Assembly: GCA_951394045.1 (NCBI GenBank)
Contig: OX595992.1
Coordinates: 1,922,001-1,986,000, forward strand
From: Nitzschia sp. DOCU1
Taxonomy: Eukaryota; Bacillariophyta; Bacillariophyceae; Bacillariales; Bacillariaceae
Length of the DNA: 64,000 nt
Direction: 5' to 3'
This document shows positions 53,401-64,000 of this stretch, in pieces; within the stretch, counting starts at the first letter, position 1, and every line of letters starts with the position of its first letter. Below the pieces are notes generated by a model. It saw nothing but the letters and a program-made list of their open reading frames with translations, was not told the origin of the DNA and did not search any database. A program made the translations under genes and the position numbers.

Positions 53401-53971
53401 AGTCATCATACCAATGACAATGGAGAGCACCAATGCGATGGCTTGAACCCAGAGCATGGCATCTGTCTGCTCGGCGATCACCTCGCCACCTCTTACAAAG
53501 TCTCTGGCCTGAGGGTCAAGGTACAATCCAAAGCCTTCCAGCGCAGCCGCCAGACCGCCGAAACCGTTGTACGCACCGACGAGCTCGGGCAGGCCAGTGA
53601 TCTCCACGGACATGGCCGACCACACACCAAAGGCGATTCCAGGACCCATCGAGGCGGCAATCAGCCATCGACCGTCTCCAAACGTGTAACTTTGATCGAC
53701 CCAGTAGCCGACGATAAGACATGCCATGCCGATCATTCCGTAAAGCATACCCATCTTGGAGGTGGCGACCTAGGAAGCAACAACTGAGTGAGGTGGCCGT
53801 CGTCGACACGAATGAATTACTACGTAACGACACCCAGCGTACCTTGGACAGGTTCATCAAACAGAGGATGAAGCATGTCAAGCCCAAAGTGACGACGGTG
53901 TCGAGCCACACGTTGTCGACCCAAATGGGGTCATCCGTCCCGATTTCCGTGAGCAATCTTGTCTCTTCCAT
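50490..53971 (-). CDS. NAD(P)+ transhydrogenase, proton-translocating, beta-alpha fused
   Basis: Four exons, 53971-53843, 53769-53012, 52920-52441 and 52368-50490 (introns 73, 91 and 72 bp), 1081 residues; every join keeps frame and restores bacterial PntB text, such as [18 protein letters not shown]. Start is the Met before [11 protein letters not shown]. Order: beta subunit first, with membrane domain (about 15-295) and NADP-binding domain III (296-455, [16 protein letters not shown]), then alpha, with NAD-binding domain I (about 470-870, [17 protein letters not shown]) and C-terminal membrane helices (about 940-1081). It uses the proton gradient to reduce NADP with NADH. No clear targeting signal is seen. 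Animal enzymes are fused alpha-beta; this is the reversed order known in some protists. Location (mitochondrion or plastid) is open. Confidence 0.93.
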
Positions 53972-55064
53972 GGTCGTTGAAGTCGTCGTCTCACTCGGTG
54001 TCCAATGGGTTATTGATATTGCGCTGTTGCTGGCCGTTACAATGATTCTTTTTTGATTTTGTGACAGCTTGGTCGGAAGAAGATCGGAAGGGGTTCGCAA
54101 CTTTTTTCTTTGATGGGTGGTGGGAAGGCTTGCTTAGCGAACGTGTATCCAGTCCTAATAGAGCTCGTACCGCGTAATTTTAGCGGTGCGCTCGCTCGGG
54201 ATGAAAGAGAGAATCCAAGAAGAACTCGTTCATGTCCGTTTCCCTATTGGCTGCTTCATGCGGGCTGCGTCGAAAACCTGGCACAACGGTGGGAAGATTC
54301 CATTTACGTATACCCTACGTAGCATTTGGTACTGCACTCCGCCAGCCGCAAAAACTGGCAGGGTTCGGATCCCATGATTTGCGAACACTGTCAAAAAAAG
54401 GAGAAGATCGCGTTCCTCGCAGCGCGCGCGCGAAGAATTCGAGCCGGCAAGCAACAACGAGTCGTACGGTTCGACCAGCGGGCTGCCTGCCTGCCTCATG
54501 CCATTTTATTCATTCGAAGTTCGTGTTTATAGGCATATCGCAACAATTCGAATTATCATTCATGGAGGCTTTTGTCCTCTGATACAATTTTTAACATGCA
54601 TGCTTCGTGTTCGAGCGAAATTCTTGTCTCACTGTTTTTCACTTGATGACGTACATAACGTACTAGAAAATCAGTTCATAAGATATAAGCGCGACATTCG
54701 ACGGCAGGCGAACTACAATAGACGTATCTTCAGGGTTGGCTTATTATTTGCGTTTGACTTGCGCACGAGCACTGGAATTAACATGAAGGCTTAGAACCTC
54801 CGAGCGAAACTCTTGTCTCACTGAGCTTCTCTCTTTCCAGTAGGATATGTACTACAAAAGAAGTGCATGAGACATGAAACGCGTCTCATGAGTTCGGATT
54901 CTGTACCACACCAAAAATGACGTGGCAGCAATGGGGAAGGCGATGAGCAGGCCGACCAAGTCTATGAAAAGCAAGCTTGGAGTCTTTTCCTCACAAAAAG
55001 ACAAACCTAAACAAGATAAACTTCGCCCAGGACTAAAACAACAAAACGAAAACCACCTAACGCA
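53972..55064. other. 1.1 kb divergent intergenic region (transhydrogenase / NAD(P)H dehydrogenase)
   Basis: Two outward-facing genes share it. Two near-identical 20-base pieces (GCGAAATTCTTGTCTCACTG at about 54617 and a one-mismatch copy near 54801) occur upstream of the dehydrogenase. Small ORFs at 54110-54794 lack domain support. Confidence 0.5.
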
Positions 55065-56967
55065 ATGAAATCAATCTCCTACTATCTTGCGTCGACAGCC
55101 TTGATTGGCACCATTAAAGGAAATGTTCACGCTTTCTTCGTCCCTGCACCTCCAGCCGCCGCAAGAGTTCGAGGATTGCCCGCCAATAAGAACAAGCAGT
55201 TTCAAAACCCGCGCCAGTCACATGTAAGCTACAAGACCAAAGGTGATGGTGAAGATGCACCTGTCGACCTTGAAGTGCTAGTCAAGCCACGACCTTATGG
55301 TCTGTTCTTGGCTGAGAAAGCGGCTGAGTTCGTCGAAGGCAAGCCAACCAGGCGCAAAGGCCAAAGCGAGCCACAGAATACGGGGGAGGAATCCGGCGGG
55401 AAACAATACAAGGAAAAGGTCGTCATTCTTGGAACGGGGTGGGGATCGGCCGCTTTCCTCAAGACTATCGATACAGATATGTATGACGTCACAGTTGTTT
55501 CCCCTCGAAACTACTTCCTTTTCACACCCATGCTTGCAGGTGCCAGCGTCGGAACTGTGGAGTACAGATCCATTATCGAACCCGTTCGTGAGGTACGGAC
55601 CTGTAGTACTTGCTTCAGCCACCTATCATTCCCTGTTGTCCTAATATCGACGTGTTTTGTCGCCTTCCTTTTGACAACAACAGATCAACAGGAACGCCGC
55701 TTACCTAGAGGGTACGGCCGTTTACATAGACACGAAAGAAAAGACAGTCACGGTCAAGCCGGTGGAATGCGAAGGCAACAATGCCCCATGTACAATCGAC
55801 GACGTCGATGAAATCCCATACGATCACCTGATTTACTCCATTGGTGCAAAAACAAATACCTTTGGCACTCCTGGAGTCGAAGAATATTGCAACTTTCTCA
55901 AACAAGTCGGCGACGCTCGAAAGATCCGCGCAGCCGTCGTCAATTGCTTCGAGCGCGCGAGCTTCCATGATCTCACAGACGCTGAAAGGACCAAGCTTTT
56001 GACGTTTGTCATTATTGGAGCTGGTCCCAGTGGAATCGAATTTGCGGCAGAACTGCGAGATTTCATCGAACAAGATGGGCCAAAATATTATCCTGACTTG
56101 CTGAAAAACGTTCGCATCAAAGTGATTGAAGGTTCCAATACAGTCCTCGCGCCCTTCCACAAGACTCTCCAGCAAGAAGCGATTCAAAAGTTGAACAGCC
56201 AAGCTGTCATTACCCACCCCGATGTTAAGAAGCTGTTGCCGCCCAGATTCAAGTTGACCGATCTCATGCTCGAGTCCTTTGTGAAGAAAGTCACGGAAGA
56301 CAATATCGAGCTGACAGATGGCACCATGGTTCCCTACGGCATGGCCGTTTGGGCTGCCGGGAATGCACCTCTAGAATTGACATTGGATCTCATTGAAGAT
56401 CTTGGTCCCATTCAAAAAGAGAAGCAATCCATAGCTCGCGGAAGAATTGCAACCGACCCCTGGCTTCGAGCTCTGGGGAGCGACGGCAGTATCATTTCCA
56501 TCGGGGACGCCTCTTGTGTCGTTCACAATCAATTACCAGCCACTGGGCAGGTGGCCAGCCAACAAGGCGAATATGTTGCTCGCCTCCTGAACAAGCAGTA
56601 TGACCTTTCCCCAGCCAACGTGGACGCCAAGGACGGCATCCTTGCTCCCCCAGTACATGCACAAAATGCCACTCAAAACTCTCTCGCCGACTCGATTGCG
56701 AGTCTCTCCACCAAGACAGACAAGTACGCCAAGCCCTTCCAGTTTCTCAACCTTGGCATTCTGGCGTACACTGGACGTGATACCGCCCTCGCCCAAGTTA
56801 CGACAGCGCCCAACCTCGAACCGATTACTGCCACTGGGAAAATTGGTAGCGAACTTTGGAAAAGTGTCTATCTTTGGAAGCAAGTTTCGTGGAGAAATCG
56901 AATCATGGTGGTAAGCGATTGGTTCAAGCGCCAAATATTTGGCCGAGACATTTCCCACTTGGAATAA
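55065..56967 (+). CDS. Plastid type II NAD(P)H dehydrogenase (NDC1-like)
   Basis: Two exons, 55065-55592 and 55684-56967 (91 bp intron), 603 residues. Leader [19 protein letters not shown] and junction VHAFFVPAP mark a plastid protein. FAD-binding [18 protein letters not shown] and the second Rossmann [17 protein letters not shown] (NAD(P)H site) are clear, along with [22 protein letters not shown] and SIGDASCV. The C-terminal ending with [14 protein letters not shown] and [22 protein letters not shown] is the membrane-association region of NDH-2 enzymes. It passes electrons from NAD(P)H to quinone without pumping protons; plant NDC1 acts on plastoquinone and in vitamin K1/E metabolism. Its plastid junction favours that type. 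Confidence 0.92.
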
Positions 56968-57642
56968 TCGACGGACTTCAAAGTCCAATGACGACAGCAT
57001 CAGCACCTTCTCCCAGCATCCAAAAACTCTTCAATGCGACCACCAAACAAAATGAACATACCGTGAACACAAGAAGAGCTCAAGTAAACAAGGCACCTCC
57101 CATGCAAATCCGTCTGATGCTCGTCCAACAGGTAGCTATCCTGTACATAGTCAAACTGTTACCGTAAGAAATAGGCTTGACTTTGATTCCTTTTGTCCTC
57201 TGCATTTTTCGTTCGTTCCGAAGAGCCATGCTGAACTCGAAAATCGCATACACGTACGGTGTATGCAAGGATCTTAATGTATCATCCCCCGTCATGCAGG
57301 GAATGGGCTTTGCTTTCGGCCCACGGGGGGGGCGATGTGGTGCCTCAACATATGTGATGCCATGGTCGAAATAAGAAGTGCGTGTGACGGCAGGAGCGAG
57401 GCGACAGAAGGAGCGTTATATCTACGTTATAGCATAGTAAATGGGATATTTTGATTGGTCAGTGCGAGCAGCGGACAAGCGTCATCGAGAGTACCTGGTA
57501 TCTTTTTTGGTCGAAGATGGAGACGATCGATAGAAGTGAGATGACATTCCTTTTGACTGAATGAGTAGTCCTTTCATCGATATTGCGTTTACTGTACATG
57601 CTAAGCTCTTAAGCCTACTTCCATTAGCAACAAATAACAACG
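56968..57642. other. Intergenic region
   Basis: About 0.7 kb. A GAGTACCTGGTATC palindrome-like motif is at about 57490-57503; a G-rich run GGGGGG at about 57325-57332. No gene was seen. Confidence 0.45.
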
Positions 57643-59590
57643 ATGGAGTACCCCTGGAATTGTGTCGCCGACCAAAAATTCTCGGAAGACTTTTTCACAA
57701 AGCGCATCCAAGAGCTTCAAAATCAGATCCAGAGCAATCTGCCCCCCATCGACCAAACGGATCAGCATGCCTTCGTTGGCGCTTGTAACATGGTACAGGC
57801 CTGTATACAATCCCAAGAAGAGGCCCAAAAACTCGTGGATAGCCTCCACAAAGCCAAGGCAGAGAAGGATTTGATCGATAAAGCGGAAGCAGCACTCAAG
57901 GCATGCGAAGCCGCTCGTGACTCTGCCGAAGAAGCAGCGGCTCAAGTTGGACAAAAAACCTTGCAGTCCGTTAATGTGTTATCTTCTGTTGATGAACCTT
58001 CCTTGTTGGAATGTACGGTGTTGATTCAAGCGACACCCAAAGTCCTGGCAAAGTGGGTAGACGAAGATCGGCCGACGAACGAGACGCTCCTCGAGTCTTT
58101 TCTTGGAAACGTGGAGTGGATGAAACAAATGATGATAGGTGGTGGCGCATCCAATGGTCATTATGGACCAGCCATTGCGATTCATTCTCAGCTTTTGAAA
58201 CAACTTGCTGTGACCAGTTTTGACAACGCAACAGCGCCAATGAGGCACAAGATTGCATTGGCGTGTGCCTTGGAACATGCCACTCCAATTGAAGTCTTCA
58301 AGGACAGTAAAACAATTGTTGACCCCATTGATCGATTCTGGTTTTATGTCAACGCATACGAAAACGGGGAGCTCGACGAAAACTTTGAACATTTTTCTGT
58401 TTGGGAACTACGAATGGTGATTGACAGCAACGCAACGGACGAGGACCTAACGTGGGGCAGGGAATACCTAAAAGCCTACCGTCCGGATGAAGTCACGGAG
58501 AAGGATTTCGCGTGGAAGTATCTGGTAAGAAGAACATGTCTAGAGTTTACCGCGTCGGTCGTTGCACCATACTGACTACCCCCTCCATTGTTATTAGCGA
58601 TCCGTGAGAACAGATGTTGGATACCGCCATCCTGACCACGAGTTTCAAACCTACAAGGCTTTGTTGAGTGCGGGTGGGGAATGTGGACCGCGAGCTTTCT
58701 TTGGAAGATTTATTTGTAAAGCATGGGGCACCCCGACGTGGGGAGTGCGACAACCGGGTCATGCTGCCATGAGCCGCTGGACACCATCTGGATGGACAGT
58801 GTGTCTTGGCGCGGCATTCAAATGGTCTTGGTGGGAGGACAACAGGCACGGAAGTAGGGGTTCTCGGAAAGGCCCTGATTTTCTGGAGGAAACTCAGGCT
58901 CGCGCTGCCTGTTGTCCCATGGCGTATTACTCGCGGATGAGTGTTCTTGAATGTCTTGCCGAGAGTTTAGGGGAAACTATTGACGAACATGTGAACCCTG
59001 AGAAGATATGGCGATCTTTGTCTTTGGCTGAAAGAAGAGGGCTTGCTAGCACATTCAATCCATCGTCAATTGTACCCCCAAACGCCAGCAAGAGTTCAAG
59101 CATGGCCGACACAGAGACTTGGGACTTTGTGGAAGAGATCGTTCAAAAGGTGTCGGGAACCATTATCATACCGGCTACATCTTTCATCGAGCCAGCCAAA
59201 CCCGACAAGGACAAAGTGATGACGATGCAATCATATTTGGGTGGAACTCAGCTTCATTTGGAACATGATGGTTCTGTGGCATACAAGATACCACCATTTC
59301 TTCCGTCTGGATCTTTCTTTCTGACCGCTCGCGTGGTGACCGTTCATCAAGTCCAGCCTCCTTGGACATTGTCGATCGAACCGAGTCGAAGTCAAGAGAC
59401 CGCCACGAGTGTTACAACTACGACTCAGATAACAATTCCTTACACTGGAGGTGAATGGCAGGTGACCGATGCAGTGAAGGTGAATCTCGCACCTGGATCC
59501 GTTTTGAGATTCTCTCGTGCTGCAGAAGGCTGTCATGGACTGTCAATCAAGGACTTTACGCTCGAACCCGTACCAGAAGGTACTATATAG
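57643..59590 (+). CDS. Transglutaminase-like (cysteine peptidase fold) protein
   Basis: Two exons, 57643-58524 and 58598-59590 (73 bp intron), 624 residues. An N-terminal helical part (about 15-110, with a coiled-coil AEKDLIDKAEAALKACEAARDSAEEAA) precedes a domain with VEWMKQMM and WELRMVIDSN. From residue 295 on, YRHPDHEFQTYKALL, GGECGPRAFFGRFICKAWGTP (Cys323) and VRQPGHAAMSRWTPSGWTV (His349) match the Cys and His of transglutaminase-like cores; the third residue is not certain. The C-terminal ~140 residues (SYLGGTQLHLEHDGSVAYKIPPF) look like a beta-sandwich. There is no signal peptide. Activity could be protein crosslinking, deamidation or proteolysis. Confidence 0.65.
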
Positions 59591-59964
59591 ACCAGTTGGA
59601 TGGGTTGCACTAGCTAGTTGACATGTTTTAATCCATGTCTTTTCCTATTGCAGCACGATAGATGTCCTTCGGGAGGTTGCATGAACTGTGTAAGTCGACC
59701 ACTCGGACTTCATTCTTGTCGGAATGACAGTTGAAGTATATTTAAGTCGTGCGTTGCACTTCGACCCATTCGACAAGTGATTCATCGTCTCTCCTCGTCA
59801 ACGTCATCATCACGAAGAAGATCAAAAAAGAAACAAAGCAACAATGACGGCGCCGACGTGGGACTTAAAGCCTATCTGAATCTGCACACACCCGTCGGCA
59901 GCCCTTCGGTAAAGTAGCGACAAGGCGTGTTTCGGTTTACGGGTACATTAACAAAAGATTCATC
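59591..59964. other. Short intergenic region
   Basis: About 375 bases between two plus-strand genes. No supported feature. Confidence 0.4.
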
Positions 59965-62120
59965 ATGGTAGACTGGAAGGGAATTGAAGATGTGGCGCAA
60001 GTTCCATCTCGGGTTTGGTGCGTATCTTGGGCTCTTGCATGACATAGGTTTGGCGCTTGAAACATCGTTTCTAACTGAAAAGTTTTCTGCACATATGTTC
60101 TAGGTTATCACGTGAGAAGGAAACGGAAGAGTGGAAGCCCTTGCGCAAAGTCGACTGCAAAGCCTTGAACGAGAATCCTACGGATGGGGGGCCTGTTTTG
60201 ATTGAGTATGGCCGTGCTACTGCAGACCCAGATTTCGGCACAATCAAGTACAACTACTATCCCAAAGCCGATCAGCAGTTGACGTCAGCTACTTGGTTCA
60301 TTCGATCAGAAGATCCCAAAGACAAAAATCGGTTTCTACTCACACCCATCACGGATGTTCCAACAACCATGGCGATTGAAGAACTGTATCAACAAGCCGT
60401 TTACGCCGCGTCGTCGTTGGGTAGTGGATTGGATGAACTTTTGAAAGAACAGGTCCCCATTTCCAATGATCACCACGTTGCTGTTCAGCGAAGTAGTGAT
60501 GGACACTATTTGCTGAGAAAGGTTCCGAATGGATGGTTTGGCGGTCGATCCTTTGACTTACAGCGCGGATATGGAAGCTATGCGACGGAAGGGGAAGAGG
60601 AAGAGGCTCTGCTAGGACCAGTAAAGCATTTGATTTTTGTGGTGCATGGGATTGGAGAAGCCATGTGGTCGCGAGAAGATGTCACCTTTACGGGATCGCT
60701 CATTGAAGATGTCACAAACTACAGACTGATAATGCAAAAGCGCCAAGTAGCAGACTGGAAAAAAGCTTGTGAGCGCGCCAACAAGGAAAAGTACGTTTGA
60801 CTTGCTACTCATTCGTGAAATCTTGATATGAGCTGTAAGTCTCAAGCTGACCGCGTCTCATTGCATTGTAGTAAACCTTCGCCACCACCGCCGAACCGGG
60901 TCGAACTGGTCCCTATTCTGTGGTATGATCGCATCCATTCCTCGTCTTCTTCTCTCATGAAATCGCTCAAAGCCACCACGTTGACTACCATTCCAGCTTT
61001 AAGAGAGATTGCAAATGACGTGATTTTTGACGTTCTTATGTATTTGACACCCAATTTCTGCTACGACGTCCTGGAATGTGTAACGGATCAAATCATTCAA
61101 ATCGACGCCCTCTTTCGGAAGAACAATCCCGAATTTCTGCCTGGCGGCGGTCAACGATCGTTGATGGGCCATAGTTTAGGAAGCGTCATTTGTTGGGATC
61201 TCTTGTCGATTTTACACGACCAACGCTACGATCAAACTTCCGGTGCCTCCGCCAACACTACAACACACGAGGACCACGGCGTTCACATCTCCAGCGATGG
61301 CCATACGGCCGATGTTGGGTATCAAAACTACGCCAGCCAAGAGCACGCGGATCAAGCCAAGAATGGCAGTTTTGGTCCTTCCCTGCCCAAGAAAATGGAA
61401 CGAGTCTTGCCCTTTGAACCCCACCACACCATCTTTTTGGGTTCTCCGATCGGTCTCTTTTTAACACTCCGAGGAGCACACCCAGTATTTGATGCCTTGC
61501 GAGAGAATTTACCCGACGGTCCCGGGAAGCCCAAAGCATCTCCCTTTCGTCTGCCAACAAAATCGATCCACAATATCTTTCATCCCAGTGATCCAGTCGC
61601 GTATCGCATCGAGCCTCTGTTATTGGCGCAAGGTACGCCGCAAGAAGATCTTCCACCACCAGCGTACTTAACGCGTGAAGGAGAAAGCGTGCGATTGCAT
61701 GTGAAAGCGATGCAACTAGGAAGTCAGCTCCGACAATCGTTTGCGGAAAAGAAGAATACACTTTCATCTTTGATGAGCGTCGTGTCGGATCAAGCCCATT
61801 CGCTGATGCAGCAGATGGACGAAAAGAATCGAATTCAACAGGAGCAAACAAAGAAAACAACGGGAGGCCCAAAGGAAGATGAAGCAGGGCAGCAGGCACT
61901 ACGTTTTCCCTTAGCGGGACGTACGGGACGACTGGACTACCAATTGCAACCGAACGTGATTGATAGTGAATACGTGTCAGCGGTTTTGGCGCATGCGTGT
62001 TACTTTGCAAATACCGATGTGATCGACTACACTATTGATTTGACCCAAGTCAGGGCAGCCGAGGAAGCGCAACCCATGGTGGTGGACCTAACGGGAAGCG
62101 ACGCCATGGCGATAATATGA
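59965..62120 (+). CDS. DDHD-domain phospholipase (PA-PLA1 / SEC23IP family)
   Basis: Three exons, 59965-60017, 60104-60790 and 60872-62120 (introns 86 and 81 bp), 662 residues. The first splice rebuilds SRVWLSREKETEEWKPL, matching the WWE-like start of the family. Lipase features: IFVVHGIGEAMW (about 197), the nucleophile elbow GHSLGSVICWD (about 346-356) and the DDHD domain from roughly 430, with FLGSPIGLFL, NIFHPSDPVAYRIEPLL and DYQLQPN ... HACYFANTDVIDY. Members hydrolyse phosphatidic acid and act in secretory-pathway membrane trafficking. An insertion after the elbow is His/Thr-rich, and a coiled-coil-like EKKNTLSSLMSVVSDQ is near 560-600. No signal peptide, so it is a cytosolic, membrane-associated enzyme. 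Confidence 0.92.
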
Positions 62121-62135
62121 CGTTGATACTATAGC

Positions 62136-63542
62136 TTAACTGGGTATCGTCACATTGATAGTCATATTCCATGTCGTTCTCAAGTTCCGCGTCGTTGTTG
62201 TTAGTCCAGCTTTCTTTGCATCTTCAATATCTTGCATGATCTCATTAACTCGTTTCACGATATAATCCCCCCAAACTTCTAGTCCTTTCTGTGTCGGATG
62301 TAAACCATTTTCCAACAATTTCTGATCAATAACTCTTCTCCCCTTGCTCTCTGATTCTTCCAAAAAGAGTGGTCCCGCTTGCATGTAGTAGAGTCGTGTC
62401 GAGTGTTCACAGAATTTACGAATTTGTGTGTTGATGGCCTGGGCATACTTCCAATTCTTTTTCAAGAATTGCGATTTGGATTTTGGATTGTCTTTGCGTG
62501 GTAGAATACCGTGAACGATAAAGGTAGCAGTGGGTTTGAATTCATGAATCATTTTGATAACGTTGAGAATACTGGCCACCACGAATCGATCGGTACACTT
62601 TTCGTTAAACAAATCGTTGGTGCCAATGGAAAGGAACCAAATTTTGGGGTTGAGATTGTTGATCATTCCATTTTGAATATGCCATAACAAGTTTGGGCCC
62701 TTTCAAAGAGAAAAGAAGAGAAAGTGAGACGATACTACTCCAGACCAAAACATAACGAACCCAAGTCTGTCACCCATGTAATATTTGGCATACCGTGTCC
62801 ACTGCGGATCCCAGTGCAAGTCCTTCCAACGTCCCACCTCCCTTGGTTGTAAATCTTGTCTCAAAGGGTTCTCTCATCCCGGGAATGACTTTTCCCAGAT
62901 CTTTGGTACCATTCCACTGTTCTATGATTGCATCCCCCAAGAACACAATATCTAGATTCTTGGGTGCATTTTTGGCATCATTCAATAACCGAGCATGGTG
63001 TTGTTTCCACTCTTTATCCGCTACCGCAAGTGGCAGACTAGGATCTGGACAAGTACATCGTTCGTGTTGGCCATGACGTCGTTCACTCTGTGTAGCAAAG
63101 AACAAACAAACAAAGAACAAAAAAGTAACCCAATTCAAAACGCATGAGTACATGAAAACGACAATATTCGTTTGCGACTGCAGCCACCCACTTGTACACA
63201 TAAATGCATATCTCCACTCACATAACATCGTTGCGATGGATCTTTCTTAACTTCTGGATCTAGTAAATGATGAAATTCTTGCCAATGCAATGCCTTGGCC
63301 TCTCTTCCCATGACAAAAAAGGTAACCATTGCCGACACGGCCGTCAAGGAAAGATAGCGCATCAACCGATTACACGACCACGTGTCTTTTTTGTTGGACT
63401 TTTGGCGCCTGGAAGAAGGTGCTGGCGTGGGTCGTCCCAGATTGTCAATGAGGGATACTCGTTCTTCTTCGGCTTGCTGACGCATCTTGGCAGCCCGTTT
63501 CTTGGCCTGAGTGGAAGGCCCGGAAATTTGAAAGGGCTTCAT
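62136..63542 (-). CDS. Membrane-anchored GDSL/SGNH hydrolase
   Basis: Three exons, 63542-63222, 63087-62794 and 62699-62136 (introns 134 and 94 bp), 392 residues. A basic N-terminal tail is followed by one membrane segment (about residues 61-80, LMRYLSLTAVSAMVTFFVMG), giving type II topology. SGNH blocks: DIVFLGDAIIEQWNG (block I, GDA in place of GDS, with Ala where the serine nucleophile is expected), GTNDL (block III, after IWFLSIGTND) and GLHPTQKG (block V His). The order and spacing match platelet-activating-factor acetylhydrolase subunits. The Ala in block I means the usual nucleophile is missing. A chain end N-x-T sequons (NMTINVTIPS) fits a lumenal C-terminus. Confidence 0.85.
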
Positions 63543-63905
63543 CTTGATAGTCTTTCTCCCCCCACCTGGTGTGCGTTGATTGAACGGTTGACGTTTTCCG
63601 GATCACTCTTTCGTCTCCAACCACAACAGCAACAGCGACGACTACAATGCACTTCACTCAACTATGATCGATTGTTTGGATGTAGAGATGAATGGACAAC
63701 CGGCAAATATCCAACACTCTCGCCGATGATGCCTTAGTAGGCTTCCCTTTTGGAGAGTGAGTCGGGTCTCACGGTCGGTCGCGGGGCACCGCGACATTTT
63801 TGAGTCGGTCAGAATGATGACTAACGACCACTCGGACTCGAATGTTGTTCGCTCCTAAAATCGACTTTTCCGACTCTATTTATCGGGCACAAACGGACAA
63901 CTCAC
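63543..63905. other. Intergenic region at window edge
   Basis: About 360 bases. Contains inverted-like GTGCCCCGCGAC / GTCGCGGGGCAC at about 63778-63792. No gene is supported; a possible downstream exon of the partial gene at the edge cannot be fixed. Confidence 0.35.
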
Positions 63906-64000
63906 ATGTTCTGTCCGAGAACGGGGTACATGCCAGCGTGCGCATTGGCGGCAAAAGACCACGCAACTACTACGACGGCAATGGCGGCGTGGACGTGTGG
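63906..64000 (-). CDS. Partial first-exon candidate of a gene beyond the window
   Basis: On the minus strand, from the right edge, an open frame reads PHVHAAIAVVVVAWSFAANA then HAGMYPVLGQN. It contains a hydrophobic Ala/Val-rich core and a small-residue end like a signal peptide. It runs to a good GTGAGT donor at 63905-63900 on the minus strand. The start codon would be outside the window. A following acceptor (TTTTAG) at about 63856 would give only a short exon, so the 3' structure is unknown. Confidence 0.3.

Noticed and set aside
61258..62010. 250-codon minus ORF over the DDHD gene
   Set aside because: Antisense to a conserved domain; no family likeness.
1..64000. CRISPR array, bacterial operon or prophage
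   Set aside because: No regularly spaced repeats, and introns plus bipartite plastid leaders show a eukaryotic nuclear region.

Overview
The window reads as nuclear DNA of a pennate diatom, most like Phaeodactylum. Genes are compact and on both strands, with no operons or Shine-Dalgarno sites. Many are broken by one to three short GT-AG introns (59-146 bp). At least six proteins begin with a signal peptide followed by an A-F or S-F type junction (for example DAFVARP, SAFVPM, HAFFVP, TAAFHP), the ASAFAP-like code diatoms use to send proteins into the complex plastid. Species assignment is inference; no rRNA or tRNA gene was found.

Layout. 0-9 kb: a membrane-anchored SGNH-like protein, a MITE-like inverted-repeat element (2215-2958), a CobW-type metal GTPase, a 2.3 kb gene-poor stretch with telomere-like repeats and a microsatellite, and a tyrosine-aminotransferase-like enzyme. 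9-21 kb: cytosolic serine hydroxymethyltransferase, mitochondrial 3-methylcrotonyl-CoA carboxylase alpha subunit, a sulfotransferase-like membrane protein, a head-to-head pair of methyltransferase-like paralogues, and plastid HCF101. 21-37 kb: a plastid RibD-type deaminase fused to a CRM/YhbY-like tail, two paralogous plastid RluA-type pseudouridine synthases, an unknown protein between them, a plastid YCII-like protein, a degenerate repeated fragment, a secreted protein with an internal duplication, a class I methyltransferase, plastid riboflavin synthase and a RING-H2 membrane protein. 38-50 kb: a large coiled-coil protein, an AGC kinase with a long tail, a secreted NHL-type beta-propeller, an LRR protein and a tail-anchored glycerol kinase. 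50-64 kb: a beta-alpha permuted proton-translocating transhydrogenase, a plastid type II NAD(P)H dehydrogenase, a transglutaminase-like protein, a DDHD phospholipase, a membrane-anchored GDSL hydrolase, and the edge of a further gene.

Shared themes are inference only. Two riboflavin-pathway enzymes (deaminase and synthase) and several plastid proteins (HCF101 for Fe-S assembly, two RluA enzymes, the quinone-type dehydrogenase) lie in one region. Transhydrogenase and NAD(P)H dehydrogenase are divergent neighbours, both acting on pyridine nucleotides. Exon joins below were worked out by hand from GT/AG sites and reading frame; all listed joins keep the frame.
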